Part shown: positions 17,871 to 27,754 of the stretch, piece after piece
Position numbering within the stretch: the first letter of the stretch is position 1
How the letters are laid out: the number at the start of each line of letters is the position of its first letter
From: Haematobacter massiliensis
GTDB taxonomy: Bacteria > Pseudomonadota > Alphaproteobacteria > Rhodobacterales > Rhodobacteraceae
DNA: 64,000 bases
Assembly: GCF_000740795.1 (NCBI RefSeq)
Contig: NZ_JGYG01000007.1
Span: forward strand, 186,001-250,000
Reading direction: 5' to 3'
Program-made: the position numbers and the translations under genes
The notes under the pieces: generated by a model
What the model was told of the DNA's origin: nothing
Databases searched by the model: none
What the model saw: the letters and a program-made list of their open reading frames with translations, nothing else

Positions 17871-19501
17871 GCCGCAACCACCGTGGTTGACGGACTCACC
17901 GCGATGGCGCGGTCGAGCCGTGCGATAAGCCGGGGATCATGGGTGGCGACGATGAGCGTGCGCCCTCGCGCCAGCGTCAGCAGCCCTTCCATCACCGCAT
18001 TCGCCGTCACGCTGTCCAGATGAGCCGTCGGTTCGTCGGCGAGGATCAGGCCAGACGGCGATGCCGCGGCGCGCGCCAGGGCCAGCCGCATCGCCTCTCC
18101 CCCGGAGAGACCTGCGCCGTCTTCTCCAAGCGGCACGCCCCCCCGCAATGCAGCGACGCGCGACAGCCCGGCCAACGACAGCGCTGCGGCCAGGTCTTCA
18201 TCGGAGATGTCGCGCCCTGCCCGCACATTCTCTGCGAGCGACAGGGGAAGAAGGTGCGGCTCCTGCCCCAGCCATGCCATCCCGGCGCGAAGCGTCGCGG
18301 CAGCATCCCCCGCCATCGGCACTCCACCCACGAGCACCCGGCCGGAGACGAGCGGCACGAGGCCTGCGATCAGGCCGATCGCCGTGGATTTGCCGGACCC
18401 ACTCGGCCCGGTCAGGGCAACGTGTTCACCTGCCCCCACACTGAAGCTGACAGGGCGGCCATTCTCTCGCGCAGGCTGTGCCGCTTCCAGCATCACAGAA
18501 GGTGGTTCCGCTTCCCCCGTGCGACTGGGCCGCGCCAAAGCGCCGGCATAAGTCATCCCGGAAGGGACAAGCCCGTCGAGCGCGTCAAACGCCGCCTCTC
18601 CCGAGGCCCGATCATGCCATACCGCCGCCAGATCCCGCATCGGCTCAAAGAAAGCCGGCGCGAGCAGCAGGATGAACATTCCCTCCGTCAGCGAAAGCCG
18701 CGCCCCCCAGGCCCCGAAAGGTAATTCACCCAACAGATGAAAACCCACATAGACCGCCACCATCGCTACCCCGAGCGCCGAGAAAAGCTCCAGAACGGCG
18801 GAGGAGAGAAACGCGATCCGCAGCACTGCCATCGTCCGATCCCGAAGATCGCCCGCCATGGTGGCCAGCCGTGCCTCTGCCCCGCCCACGGCGCCCAGCC
18901 CCCGGATCGTCGCCATGCCGCGCAACCTGTCGAGAAGGAACCCGTTGAACGTGCCGACCGCACCCAAATGCGCCTCGCTCGCCGCCTTCGCCCTCCAGCC
19001 GATGAGCGCCATGAACAGCGGGATGACCGGAAGGGCGATGAGCAACGCCAGCGCCGCCAGCCACGACAGAGGAAAGATCGCCAGAAAGATCGCCACAGGA
19101 ACCACCGTTGCCCGGAACCGCGCGGGGCGGAAGCGGCTCAGATATGGCACGATGAGTTCAGCCTGCTCCGCCAGCGCACTTGCGGCGAGACCTGAGGAAG
19201 GCCGCGCCGCATCAAACGGCGGGTGTTCGGCCAGCGCGGTCGCGACTCGCAGCCTGAGCCGGGACAGCTCCGCCCTGGCACCCCGAAAGGCCAGCCGTTC
19301 CGACAGCGCTTGAACACCCGCCTGGAGAAGACGGAGCAGGAGAAACACTACAACCGGAAGGAAAACGTCAGCCGAACCGGCCGCCATCCTCCCGACGCAG
19401 ACAGCAAGCAGCGCCGCCTGTGGCAACCATAGAAGCGACGCAACGGTCGAAAGCGCGGAGGCCGCGGTGATCGTGTTCTTGTTCGGCAGAGTTTCCGTCA
19501 T
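17867..19501 (-). CDS. cydD: Thiol reductant ABC exporter subunit CydD
   Basis: A 544-residue half-transporter partner of CydC. The membrane domain covers about residues 15-300, and the ATPase domain shows Walker A GPSGSGKST, signature LSGGEAMRLALARA and Walker B LILADEPTAHLD. ATG 19501 (MTETLPNK) is chosen with a GAGGCGG just upstream, because the longer frame to 19849 would add residues that overlap the divergent cytochrome gene. It is the first gene of the cyd operon. No clear FNR box was seen in the 170-bp gap upstream. Confidence 0.93.
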   Translation of the reverse strand: MTETLPNKNTITAASALSTVASLLWLPQAALLAVCVGRMAAGSADVFLPVVVFLLLRLLQAGVQALSERLAFRGARAELSRLRLRVATALAEHPPFDAARPSSGLAASALAEQAELIVPYLSRFRPARFRATVVPVAIFLAIFPLSWLAALALLIALPVIPLFMALIGWRAKAASEAHLGAVGTFNGFLLDRLRGMATIRGLGAVGGAEARLATMAGDLRDRTMAVLRIAFLSSAVLELFSALGVAMVAVYVGFHLLGELPFGAWGARLSLTEGMFILLLAPAFFEPMRDLAAVWHDRASGEAAFDALDGLVPSGMTYAGALARPSRTGEAEPPSVMLEAAQPARENGRPVSFSVGAGEHVALTGPSGSGKSTAIGLIAGLVPLVSGRVLVGGVPMAGDAAATLRAGMAWLGQEPHLLPLSLAENVRAGRDISDEDLAAALSLAGLSRVAALRGGVPLGEDGAGLSGGEAMRLALARAAASPSGLILADEPTAHLDSVTANAVMEGLLTLARGRTLIVATHDPRLIARLDRAIAVSPSTTVVAA

Positions 19502-19671
19502 CGCGGGCCGCCTCGTGTGGACGTGGCTGATCTTCACACTAACCTTGAGGCGGAGAAAGAACTTATTCCGCCGACATAATGCCGCAGGGGCGAAGGGGCG
19601 GCTTTCAAAGTGGATTGCACTCGCCCTGCGCGGGTGAGAGGATGACCGGACCCAGCGGAAGCGAGGCGAAA

Positions 19672-20976
19672 ATGATTGGGCGCGTGCTCGGCGGACTTGC
19701 GGCAATCGCTGTGGCGAGCGCAATCGGCTTTGGTATTTATGCTTGGCACCCCGCCATCGCACCGGTAGCCAGACCCGCGCCAGACAGCTTTGACCCCGCC
19801 CTGGTTGAAAAAGGCCGTATTCTTGCAGCGGCAGGCTATTGCGCGACATGCCACACCGCCTCGCGAGACGCGGCGCCCTACGCGGGCAACTATGCGATGA
19901 AGACCGATTTCGGCACGATCTACTCCAGCAATATCACGCCAGATCCGGAAACCGGGATCGGCACATGGTCGGAAGCGGCATTCACCCGGGCCATGCGGCA
20001 GGGGATCGGCCAACGGGGAGAGCATCTGTTTCCCGCCTTCCCTTATGACCATTTCTCCCGCATCACCGATGCGGATATCTCGGCGCTCTATGCTTATATC
20101 ATGAGCAGCGTACCTCCCGTGAAGGCGGCGAAGCAGGCGAACGAGCTGCCCTTCCCGCTCGACGTGCGAGTGCTACAGGCGGGTTGGAAGCTGCTTTTTG
20201 CCGATCTGCATCCTTTCGTCCCCAACCCTGAAAAGCCCGCCGAATGGAACCGTGGCGCCTATCTGGCGGAAGGTATCGCCCATTGCGGCGCCTGCCACAC
20301 GCCGCGCAATCGTCTCGGCGCGGAGCGGACTGACGCTCAGTATGAAGGCGCGCCCATCGACAACTGGTATGCACCCCCCCTGACCGCGCGGAACCCCTCG
20401 GGCGTTCCCTGGCGCGCGGCGGACTTTCACGACTATCTCGCAACGGGGGCGACCACCTATCACGGTGCGGCTGCGGGGCCGATGGCGCCTGTCGTGCATG
20501 CGGGGATCCGCCAACTTCCCGACAGCGATCTCTGGGCCATCGGCATCTATCTGGGCGATATCGTCGGCGCCGCACCTGCGGATGAAGCGCAGAACCCAGC
20601 CGTTCTCGCCGCCCTGAAGGCGGAGGCGCCGCAAGCTGACTACCGGCTGCAGGAAGGGCAGCGGCTCTACGCGACGGCCTGCGCCTCTTGCCACTACAAC
20701 AGCGGCGGGATCGTGAAGGGACGGCCGGATCTGGGCATCAACTCCTCCACGCGGCTCTCGGACCCGGCCAACCTGATCCATGTGATCCTTGACGGGCTGC
20801 GCGCCGATCAGGGGATGACCGGGATCGTCATGCCGGCCTTTGGCCATGCTCTTGATGACGGTCAGGTAGCCGCCATCGCCGCCTATCTGCGCGCGACCCG
20901 CACGAAAGAACGCCCCTGGCCCGATCTGGAAAAGGCCGTGGCGCGTATCCGTGCGGAGCCGCCGCTTGCACATTGA
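19672..20976 (+). CDS. Triheme cytochrome c, electron acceptor subunit of molybdenum hydroxylase
   Basis: A 434-residue periplasmic cytochrome with an N-terminal signal anchor (about residues 5-24). Three CXXCH haem motifs are present: CATCH at 57-61, CGACH at 205-209 and CASCH at 337-341. This is the architecture of the cytochrome subunit of alcohol, aldehyde and nicotinate dehydrogenases of alpha- and gammaproteobacteria. It starts the three-gene operon with the [2Fe-2S] and molybdopterin subunits, so it should pass electrons from them to the quinone pool or oxidases. ATG 19672 has GAGGCG upstream; ATG 19642 is an alternative with poor spacing. Confidence 0.9.
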   Translation: MIGRVLGGLAAIAVASAIGFGIYAWHPAIAPVARPAPDSFDPALVEKGRILAAAGYCATCHTASRDAAPYAGNYAMKTDFGTIYSSNITPDPETGIGTWSEAAFTRAMRQGIGQRGEHLFPAFPYDHFSRITDADISALYAYIMSSVPPVKAAKQANELPFPLDVRVLQAGWKLLFADLHPFVPNPEKPAEWNRGAYLAEGIAHCGACHTPRNRLGAERTDAQYEGAPIDNWYAPPLTARNPSGVPWRAADFHDYLATGATTYHGAAAGPMAPVVHAGIRQLPDSDLWAIGIYLGDIVGAAPADEAQNPAVLAALKAEAPQADYRLQEGQRLYATACASCHYNSGGIVKGRPDLGINSSTRLSDPANLIHVILDGLRADQGMTGIVMPAFGHALDDGQVAAIAAYLRATRTKERPWPDLEKAVARIRAEPPLAH

Positions 20977-20996
20977 ACGGGTCAGGAGGTGACCAG

Positions 20997-21467
20997 ATGA
21001 CCAAGTTCACCCTGAACGGACAGCCCGTGACGGTGGATGCCGATGATGACACCCCGCTTCTCTGGGTGATCCGCGACATCGCCGGGCTTACCGGGACGAA
21101 GTTCGGCTGCGGGATCGGTATGTGCGGGGCCTGTACCGTGCATGTCGGCGGACGTGCGACGCGATCCTGCATCACACCGCTTTCATCGGTGGAAGGAACG
21201 GAGATCACCACGATCGAGGGCCTGCATCCCGAAGGCGCCCATCCCGTGCAGAAGGCTTGGCGCGCAATCCGCGTGCCGCAGTGCGGTTACTGCCAACCCG
21301 GCCAGATCATGCAGGCCGCGGCCTTTCTCAAGGACATCCCCGACCCGACAGATGCCGATATCGACGCGGTAATGACCGGCAATCTTTGTCGCTGCATGAC
21401 CTACATCCGCATCCGTAAGGCGATCCGTGAGGCCGCGGCAGAACTCCGGGAGACGACCAATGGGTAA
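20997..21467 (+). CDS. [2Fe-2S] small subunit of molybdenum hydroxylase (IorA-like)
   Basis: A 156-residue xanthine-oxidase-family iron-sulfur subunit. The plant-ferredoxin-type cluster is GCGIGMCGACTVH plus a downstream Cys near RSCI. The second cluster uses CGYCQPGQIM and NLCRCMTY. ATG 20997 follows an AGGAGGTGA ribosome site. It overlaps the large-subunit start by 8 nt. It carries electrons from the molybdenum centre to the cytochrome. Confidence 0.93.
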   Translation: MTKFTLNGQPVTVDADDDTPLLWVIRDIAGLTGTKFGCGIGMCGACTVHVGGRATRSCITPLSSVEGTEITTIEGLHPEGAHPVQKAWRAIRVPQCGYCQPGQIMQAAAFLKDIPDPTDADIDAVMTGNLCRCMTYIRIRKAIREAAAELRETTNG

Positions 21468-23787
21468 CCTCCGTCTTCCACCACGGGGAGAGGCGATCCG
21501 CGGCCTGACGCGGCGCGGCTTCCTCATCACCCTGACAGCTGCGGGCGTCACCTTCGGCTATGCCCGCCGGGCGGTCGCCGCGATGGACCCCGCCCAGCCA
21601 GATGGCCTGCCGGTTCCACCCGTGGGTGAAGTGTTTGAGCCGACGATCTGGTATACGATCGACAGCCAGGGAAAGGTGGAGGTCAACATCATCCGTGCGG
21701 AGATGGGCCAGCATGTCGGCACCGCCATCGCCCGGATCCTCGCGGACGAACTCGACGTTCCCTGGGCAAACGTACGCATCACACATGTGGATAGTGCCGC
21801 GAAATGGGGAATGATGGTGACAGGCGGAAGCTGGTCTGTCGCGCAGAGCTGGGGAATATACCGGCAGGCGGGTGCTGCGGGGCGCATCGCGCTCATGGAA
21901 GCCGCCGCGGCACGCTGGAACGTATCGCCAGCCGATTGCGTGGCGCGGGAGGGGCGTGTGACCTCCGGCGCCAATTCGCTCTCTTATGGAGAACTCGTCT
22001 CCGACGGCATTTCGCGCGCCTTCACGGAAGATGAGCTGAAGGGGCTGCCGCTCAAACCCGTCGGTGACCTGCGGCTCGTTGGTCAGGATGTCGAGGCGCT
22101 GGACATTCCGAACAAGATCACCGGCAAGACGATCTTCGGCATTGACGCGAAGATCGACGGCGCGGTCTGGGGCGCCCCCATCCTGCCGCCGACGCGCGTC
22201 GGCTCCAAGGTCAGGACCGTCGATGACAGCGCCGCGAAGGCGGTGCAGGGCTATGTGCAGAGCATCACGCTTGACGATGCCTCCGGGACCGTTCCGGGAT
22301 GGGTGATGGTCATCGCCACGAGCCATATCGCCGCGCAGAGGGCGGCAGCGCAGGTCAAGGTCACCTGGGAGGCCGGGCCGACCGCCAAGGTGACGGAGGC
22401 CGATATTCTCGATCATGCCCGCAAGCTGATCGCGGATACTGGCACGGGCGCCATCCTCGACACCGGAGACAGCGACACGGCACCTGCCTTTGCCGCCGCG
22501 GCCGACCGGCTGGAAGCAGAATATACCACGGCGACCGTGCTTCACTTTCAGCTGGAGCCATTGAACGCCGCCGCCTTTCGCAACGCTGATGGCATCTGGG
22601 AGATCCACACCGGCAATCAGTGGCAGTCGTTGATCCTGCCCAGCCTCGCCGCCGCGCTCGGGGAGCCGGAAGACCGGATCGTCATGCGCACATACATGCT
22701 CGGCGGCGGATTCGGGCGGCGGCTGAACGGCGACTACGCCGTGCCGGTCGCGCTTGCCTCCAAGGCGCTGAATGGCAAGCCGGTCAAGATGATCATGACC
22801 CGGGAGCAGGATGTGCTGTTCGACAGCCCCCGTTCTGCCTCCGTGCAGCGCGTGGCCATGGCCTTCGACGCACGGGGACAGGTCGCTGCGATGGAGCATG
22901 ACGCGGCCGCAGGTTGGCCGACGCAGGTCATGGCGCCGCCTGCCTTGCCAAAAGGCACGAATGGAGAGCCCTATGATCCCTTCGCGATTTCCGGCGCCGA
23001 CCATTGGTACAGCGTGGGTAAACAAAGGGTCCGCGCGATTTCCAACGATCTCGCCAATGCCACCTTCCGGCCCGGCTGGCTCCGGTCCGTCGGGCCGGGC
23101 TGGACGATCTGGGCAGTCGAGAGCTTCATGGATGAGGCAGCTCACAAGCTTGGCCGCGATCCGCTGGAGTTCCGGCTGTCGTTGCTCAGGGCCGAGGGAA
23201 GGAATGCCGGAAGCTCACCGCTCGCAGTAGGCGGCGCCGCGCGTCAGGCAGCCGCGCTCCGACGTGCGGCGGAGATGATCGGCTGGGGCAGCGAAATGCC
23301 GGCCGATACCGGCATCGGCCTTGCAACCAGCTTCGGGCAGGAGCGTGACATGCCGACATGGGTGGGCTGTGGTGCTCGTGTACATGTGGACCGCGAAACC
23401 GGCTATGTCAGGGTGGAAAAGCTCTCCATCGCCACGGACGCCGGCATCATCGTGGACCCGGATGGCGCACTGGCCCAGACGGAGGGTGCGACGCTCTGGG
23501 GTCTGTCCATGGCCCTTTATGAGGGAACGGCGTTCGAGGCCGGAAATGTACGGGATCACAACCTGGATACCTATACCCCCCTCAGGATGATCGACACGCC
23601 GGAGATCGACATCGCGTTCCTCCCCAGCTCGGAGGCGCCTGTCGGGCTGGGCGAGCCGGCGACCACGGTGGTGGCGCCGGCCATCGGCAATGCCATCTTC
23701 AACGCGGTCGGCATCCGGATGCGGCATCTGCCTATCATGCCGGACGCGGTTCTCGCCGCGCTCGGCCAGACGGCACGGAAGCTCTAA
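21460..23787 (+). CDS. Molybdopterin large subunit of a periplasmic molybdenum hydroxylase (IorB-like)
   Basis: A 775-residue large subunit of the isoquinoline 1-oxidoreductase/aldehyde dehydrogenase group. The N terminus has a twin-arginine signal (Arg18-Arg19 in LTRRGFLITLTAAGV), so the folded complex is exported. Family motifs include GGGFGRR around residue 418 and VGLGEP near the C terminus, whose Glu is the catalytic base in the family. The operon partners are a [2Fe-2S] subunit and a triheme cytochrome. Likely substrates are aldehydes or N-heterocycles, and the sequence alone does not choose between them. Its end overlaps the converging GH3 gene by 4 nt. No dedicated molybdenum-cofactor maturation gene (XdhC-like) is next to it. 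Confidence 0.92.
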   Translation: MGNLRLPPRGEAIRGLTRRGFLITLTAAGVTFGYARRAVAAMDPAQPDGLPVPPVGEVFEPTIWYTIDSQGKVEVNIIRAEMGQHVGTAIARILADELDVPWANVRITHVDSAAKWGMMVTGGSWSVAQSWGIYRQAGAAGRIALMEAAAARWNVSPADCVAREGRVTSGANSLSYGELVSDGISRAFTEDELKGLPLKPVGDLRLVGQDVEALDIPNKITGKTIFGIDAKIDGAVWGAPILPPTRVGSKVRTVDDSAAKAVQGYVQSITLDDASGTVPGWVMVIATSHIAAQRAAAQVKVTWEAGPTAKVTEADILDHARKLIADTGTGAILDTGDSDTAPAFAAAADRLEAEYTTATVLHFQLEPLNAAAFRNADGIWEIHTGNQWQSLILPSLAAALGEPEDRIVMRTYMLGGGFGRRLNGDYAVPVALASKALNGKPVKMIMTREQDVLFDSPRSASVQRVAMAFDARGQVAAMEHDAAAGWPTQVMAPPALPKGTNGEPYDPFAISGADHWYSVGKQRVRAISNDLANATFRPGWLRSVGPGWTIWAVESFMDEAAHKLGRDPLEFRLSLLRAEGRNAGSSPLAVGGAARQAAALRRAAEMIGWGSEMPADTGIGLATSFGQERDMPTWVGCGARVHVDRETGYVRVEKLSIATDAGIIVDPDGALAQTEGATLWGLSMALYEGTAFEAGNVRDHNLDTYTPLRMIDTPEIDIAFLPSSEAPVGLGEPATTVVAPAIGNAIFNAVGIRMRHLPIMPDAVLAALGQTARKL

Positions 23788-26030
23788 TCGAACCGGAAGG
23801 CGGCGGCGACGCCGCTTTCCGCATCGGGCGCGATCCAAAGATCAAACCAGCCCGGATCGACAGTAGGCTGCATATCCGGCCCGAGATAGGCCAGTTCACC
23901 CACCCCCAGATCAAAGCTCACTTCAACCGCGCCGCCCGCGGGCACGGTGACATGCCTGAAGGCTTTCAGCAGTCGCCGCGGCTGTGCAACCTGCGCCGCC
24001 CTGTCCCGCAGGTAGAGCTGGGCCACTTCCTCTGCGTCACGGGCACCGTCGTTGGTCAACCGCGCCGTAGCGGTAAGCCGCCCGCCTGCCATCAGCCGGT
24101 CGGCCGACAGCCGCGGCGGCTCATAGCGCACCGACCCATAGGTCAGACCGTGTCCGAAGGGATAAAGCGCGCTGTCAGGCAGGTTGCGATAATGCGCGCT
24201 GTAGGCCTGATCCGCCGCCTGCGCGGGCCGGCCGGTGGACAGACGCGCATAGTAAAACGGTTGCTGCCCCGTCCTGCGGGGAAAGCTCACCGGCAAGCGA
24301 CCGGACGGGGCGGCAGTGCCGAACAGCAGGTCGGCCACGGCATTCCCCTCCTCCTGCCCGAGAAACCATGTGACCATGATGGCATCGGCCTCCGCCACAC
24401 GGCCGGTAAGCGCGAGGGCACGGCCGGTCTTGAGCAGCACCACGACGGGGCGACCCGCCTCCATGACCGCCTCGACCAGCGCGGCCTGCTGCGGGGGGAG
24501 GTCGATTTCTGTGCGGGAATGGCCCTCGGCGGACATCCACTGACTTTCCCCAACCGCGAGCAGGACGACATCCGAAGCGCCTGCCGCCGCAACCGCCGCC
24601 TCGATGCCACCCGGCAGTTCACTCTCGATCCCGCAGCCTGTGACCACGGTCAGCCGGTCGGGATCAGCAAGGGCCGCCCTAATTCCCGCCTCCAGCGTGA
24701 TCACATGTTCCCGCTCGCCGAAAATCGACCAGGGGCCGAACGCATTGTCTGCATCCGCACCGAATGGACCAATCAGCGCGATCCGAAGATCCGGTCGAAG
24801 CGGCAGGAGCCCCCCCTGGTTCCTGAGCAGAACGACGGAGCGGCGCGCCGCCTCGCGCGCGAGCGCGATATGGCTGGGGGAGCGGACCACACGTGTCTCC
24901 TGTTCGGCATCCATCCCGCGCCAGGGATCGTCGAACAGCCCGAGCGCCTCCTTCACCCGTAGGACACGGCGTACCGCATCATCCAGCCGGGCCATCGGCA
25001 CAACGCCCGCTGCCACCAGCTCCGGGAGGTAGCGCTGGTAGAGGCGGCTGTTCATCGACATGTCCACCCCGGCCATAAAGGCCAGCCGCACCGCATCGCG
25101 CGCATCTTCCGCAAACCCATGCGAGACAAGCTCGGCATCGGCGGTGTAGTCGGAGACCACATAGCCGCCAAAATCCCATTCGCGGCGCAGCACCTGCTGC
25201 AGCAACCACGGATTGGCAGTGGCGGGGATGCCGTTGACCGTATTGAACCCGCACATGACGGAGCATGCTCCCGCGTCGAAGGCAGCGCGGAAGGGCGGGA
25301 GATACACCTCTCTCAGCGCCCGCTCCGAGAGCTCCGCCCCTGCATAGTCCAACCCGCCTTCCGCCGCACCATAGGCCGCGAAATGCTTGGGCGTCGCGAC
25401 GAGGGAGAAGACATCGCGCAGGTTCTCTCCCTGAAAGCCCCGCACGCGCGCCGCGGCGAAAAGGCGCCCGAGCAGGACGTCCTCCCCCGCCCCTTCCACC
25501 CCACGGCCCCAGCGTTGATCCCGCGCGATATCCACCATCGGGGCATAGGTCTGATGAATACCCGAGGCCCCCGCTTCGGTTGCGGCAGCGCGGGCCGTGC
25601 GAGCGGCAAGATCGGGATCCCAGCTTGCCGCCTCCGCCAGAGGAACGGGAAAAATCGTCCGCAACCCGTGGATTACATCGGCGGCCAGCAGCAGGGGGAT
25701 GCCCAGCCGGCTTTCCTCCACCGCCAGACGTTGGGCATAGCGTGCCTGCGCCGCACCAACTCCATTGAAAAGCGCGCCGACCTTCCCCTCGCGGATCTCC
25801 TGCGCCACGGCCTGCTGACCGGGATCAAACGCCTCGGGATTGACGTTTCCCGGCCGCCAGCGGAACGGGTCATTGACGAGCGTCAGTTGCCCCGCCTTTT
25901 CCTCAAGGGTCATACGATTCAGCAATGCCTCGATCCGCTGCGCCTTCCCCGTTGCGGGAACTGCGGAAAGCATTATCGGCATCACGGCCCCCGCCAGAAG
26001 AAGATCGCGCCGGGTCATTCGAAGGCTCAT
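23784..26030 (-). CDS. bglX: Glycoside hydrolase family 3 beta-glucosidase (BglX-like)
   Basis: A 748-residue secreted GH3 enzyme with a twin-arginine-like signal (MTRRDLLLAGAV). The (beta/alpha)8 domain contains the substrate motifs GRGVEGAGED and KHFAAYG, and the nucleophile Asp lies in GGYVVSDYTADAEL. The second domain and the fibronectin-III-like C terminus (LTNDGARDAEEVAQLYLRD) are complete, matching BglX in length. It releases terminal beta-glucose from oligosaccharides in the periplasm. ATG 26030 and ATG 26018 are both possible starts, and neither has an obvious Shine-Dalgarno. It stands alone, converging on the molybdenum hydroxylase operon. Confidence 0.93.
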   Translation of the reverse strand: MSLRMTRRDLLLAGAVMPIMLSAVPATGKAQRIEALLNRMTLEEKAGQLTLVNDPFRWRPGNVNPEAFDPGQQAVAQEIREGKVGALFNGVGAAQARYAQRLAVEESRLGIPLLLAADVIHGLRTIFPVPLAEAASWDPDLAARTARAAATEAGASGIHQTYAPMVDIARDQRWGRGVEGAGEDVLLGRLFAAARVRGFQGENLRDVFSLVATPKHFAAYGAAEGGLDYAGAELSERALREVYLPPFRAAFDAGACSVMCGFNTVNGIPATANPWLLQQVLRREWDFGGYVVSDYTADAELVSHGFAEDARDAVRLAFMAGVDMSMNSRLYQRYLPELVAAGVVPMARLDDAVRRVLRVKEALGLFDDPWRGMDAEQETRVVRSPSHIALAREAARRSVVLLRNQGGLLPLRPDLRIALIGPFGADADNAFGPWSIFGEREHVITLEAGIRAALADPDRLTVVTGCGIESELPGGIEAAVAAAGASDVVLLAVGESQWMSAEGHSRTEIDLPPQQAALVEAVMEAGRPVVVLLKTGRALALTGRVAEADAIMVTWFLGQEEGNAVADLLFGTAAPSGRLPVSFPRRTGQQPFYYARLSTGRPAQAADQAYSAHYRNLPDSALYPFGHGLTYGSVRYEPPRLSADRLMAGGRLTATARLTNDGARDAEEVAQLYLRDRAAQVAQPRRLLKAFRHVTVPAGGAVEVSFDLGVGELAYLGPDMQPTVDPGWFDLWIAPDAESGVAAAFRFD

Positions 26031-26254
26031 GGTTTCGCTGTTCCGGGGGGAGGTCCATCGCGATTTAGAGCGCACAAGCGCCCCTTGGCAAGTCTCGCGG
26101 CGCGGGGGCGCCTCCCGATCCGCCGATCCCAGCCGCCTGCCACGCGCCGCCTCGCCTTGCCAAGGGCCAAAAATGCCGCATGTTGTCGCAGGGTGGATTG
26201 CGTCTCGCTGCCGTCAGGCTTAACCCGCCCTCACATCTCCAAGCGGAAAAGCCA

Positions 26255-27745
26255 ATGAGCGATACCACAGTCGCAGCGTCCTCCGATCTGCCTCCGGCAG
26301 CGCTGCTGCCGCATTCGCGGAAGATGACGATCTTTGCCCTGCTGATGCTGACGATCTTCATGGCGATGATCGACGTGCAGGTGGTTTCCACGGCGCTCCC
26401 CGCTATCATCAGCGACCTGCATGGCGCGGAGCGGATCGGCTGGATCACCGCCGCGTACATGCTGGCCCAGTGCGCCACCATGCCGATCTATGGCAAACTC
26501 GGCGACATGTTCGGGCGTAAGCCCGTGCTGTTGTTCGCTGTGGTGCTGTTCCTCATCGGCTCCCTCGCCTGTGGCGTCGCCCCTGACATCAACTGGCTGA
26601 TCGCCGCCCGTGTCCTTCAGGGGCTTGGCGGCGGGGGTGTCATGGTCAGCGTCTTTTCGGTCAACGCCGACCTCTTCGAGCCGCGGGAGCGCGCGAAATA
26701 CCAGAGCTTCACCAGCCTCGTGCTGATGTGTGCGGCCTCCATCGGCCCGGCGCTTGGGGGAACGCTTACTCAGATATGGGGCTGGCGCAGCATCTTCCTC
26801 ATCAACCTTCCAATCGGCGCGATCGTGATCCTCGGTCTTGCCTTCCTCCTGCCGCGCCGCCGCAAGTATGTGCGGCGCAAGATCGACGTGGCAGGGGCTG
26901 TGACGCTGACAATCGCCATCATCAGCATCGTCATGCTCGCCGATGTGCAGCAGGTATTCGAGGGACACGCGCTTCTTGGCGCGGCGGGGCTCGCGGCGCT
27001 TGCGCTTGTAAGCCTCCTACTCTGGGTCCGGTTCGAGCAGCGGGCGGCGGAACCGATCATTCCGCTGTCACTCTTTCAAAACCGCAGCTTTCTGCTTCTC
27101 CTGCTCATCGGGGCAGCAAACGGGGCCATCGCCATCGGCCTTGTGAACTATCATGCGATCTATCTCCAGCTTTCGACGGGCCTTGCCCCTGCCAAAGCGG
27201 GCCTGTTCTTCATCGCGATCACCTTTGGCATGGCCATAGGCTCGCTCATCGCGGGGCAGGTCATCTCACGGACGGGGCGGCTGCGGGAGCTGTTGTTGAT
27301 CGGCATGGGCTTTGCCTCGCTCGGCCTGTGCGTATTGGCCTATCTTCCGGCGGGGCAGACCTCCTATGCCGTGGTGGGCGCCGTCATGATGGGGATAGGT
27401 TTCTCCAACGGGCTGGTGCAGCAGTCGCCGGTGATCGGCGTTCAAGCGGAGGCTCCGCGCAAGGATATGGGCGCCGCGACCGGGGCCGTCACGCTCCTTC
27501 GCATTGCCGGGGCGGCAGTCGCGGTTTCGGTCTACGGCGCCATTGTCTCTGCCCATCTGGAGAGTGCTGGCTCCCCCGGTTTGGAGGGCCTGCGGGCAGA
27601 GGTCGCCGGCGGCGGGCCGGGCGCGCTCGCAGCGGAGGCGCTCGTCTCCACGACCTATCACATGCTTTATCTCACTTCTGCCGGCATCGCTCTCGCCGGG
27701 CTGATCCTCGCGATCCTGCTGCCCCGGAAGCGGCTAGCAGCCTAG
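26255..27745 (+). CDS. DHA2-family (EmrB/QacA) MFS multidrug transporter
   Basis: A 496-residue membrane protein with about 14 helices, the DHA2 topology. Visible motifs are the D1 residue in MAMIDVQVVSTALP, motif A-like GKLGDMFGRK, and GPALGGTLTQIWGWRSIFLINLPIG, the DHA2 signature for drug/proton antiport. ATG 26255 starts MSDTTVAASSD after AAGCGGAAAA. No regulator or membrane-fusion partner is adjacent, so it may act alone. It converges on the SDR gene with a 9-nt gap. Confidence 0.93.
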   Translation: MSDTTVAASSDLPPAALLPHSRKMTIFALLMLTIFMAMIDVQVVSTALPAIISDLHGAERIGWITAAYMLAQCATMPIYGKLGDMFGRKPVLLFAVVLFLIGSLACGVAPDINWLIAARVLQGLGGGGVMVSVFSVNADLFEPRERAKYQSFTSLVLMCAASIGPALGGTLTQIWGWRSIFLINLPIGAIVILGLAFLLPRRRKYVRRKIDVAGAVTLTIAIISIVMLADVQQVFEGHALLGAAGLAALALVSLLLWVRFEQRAAEPIIPLSLFQNRSFLLLLLIGAANGAIAIGLVNYHAIYLQLSTGLAPAKAGLFFIAITFGMAIGSLIAGQVISRTGRLRELLLIGMGFASLGLCVLAYLPAGQTSYAVVGAVMMGIGFSNGLVQQSPVIGVQAEAPRKDMGAATGAVTLLRIAGAAVAVSVYGAIVSAHLESAGSPGLEGLRAEVAGGGPGALAAEALVSTTYHMLYLTSAGIALAGLILAILLPRKRLAA

Positions 27746-27754
27746 CGGCGCGGA

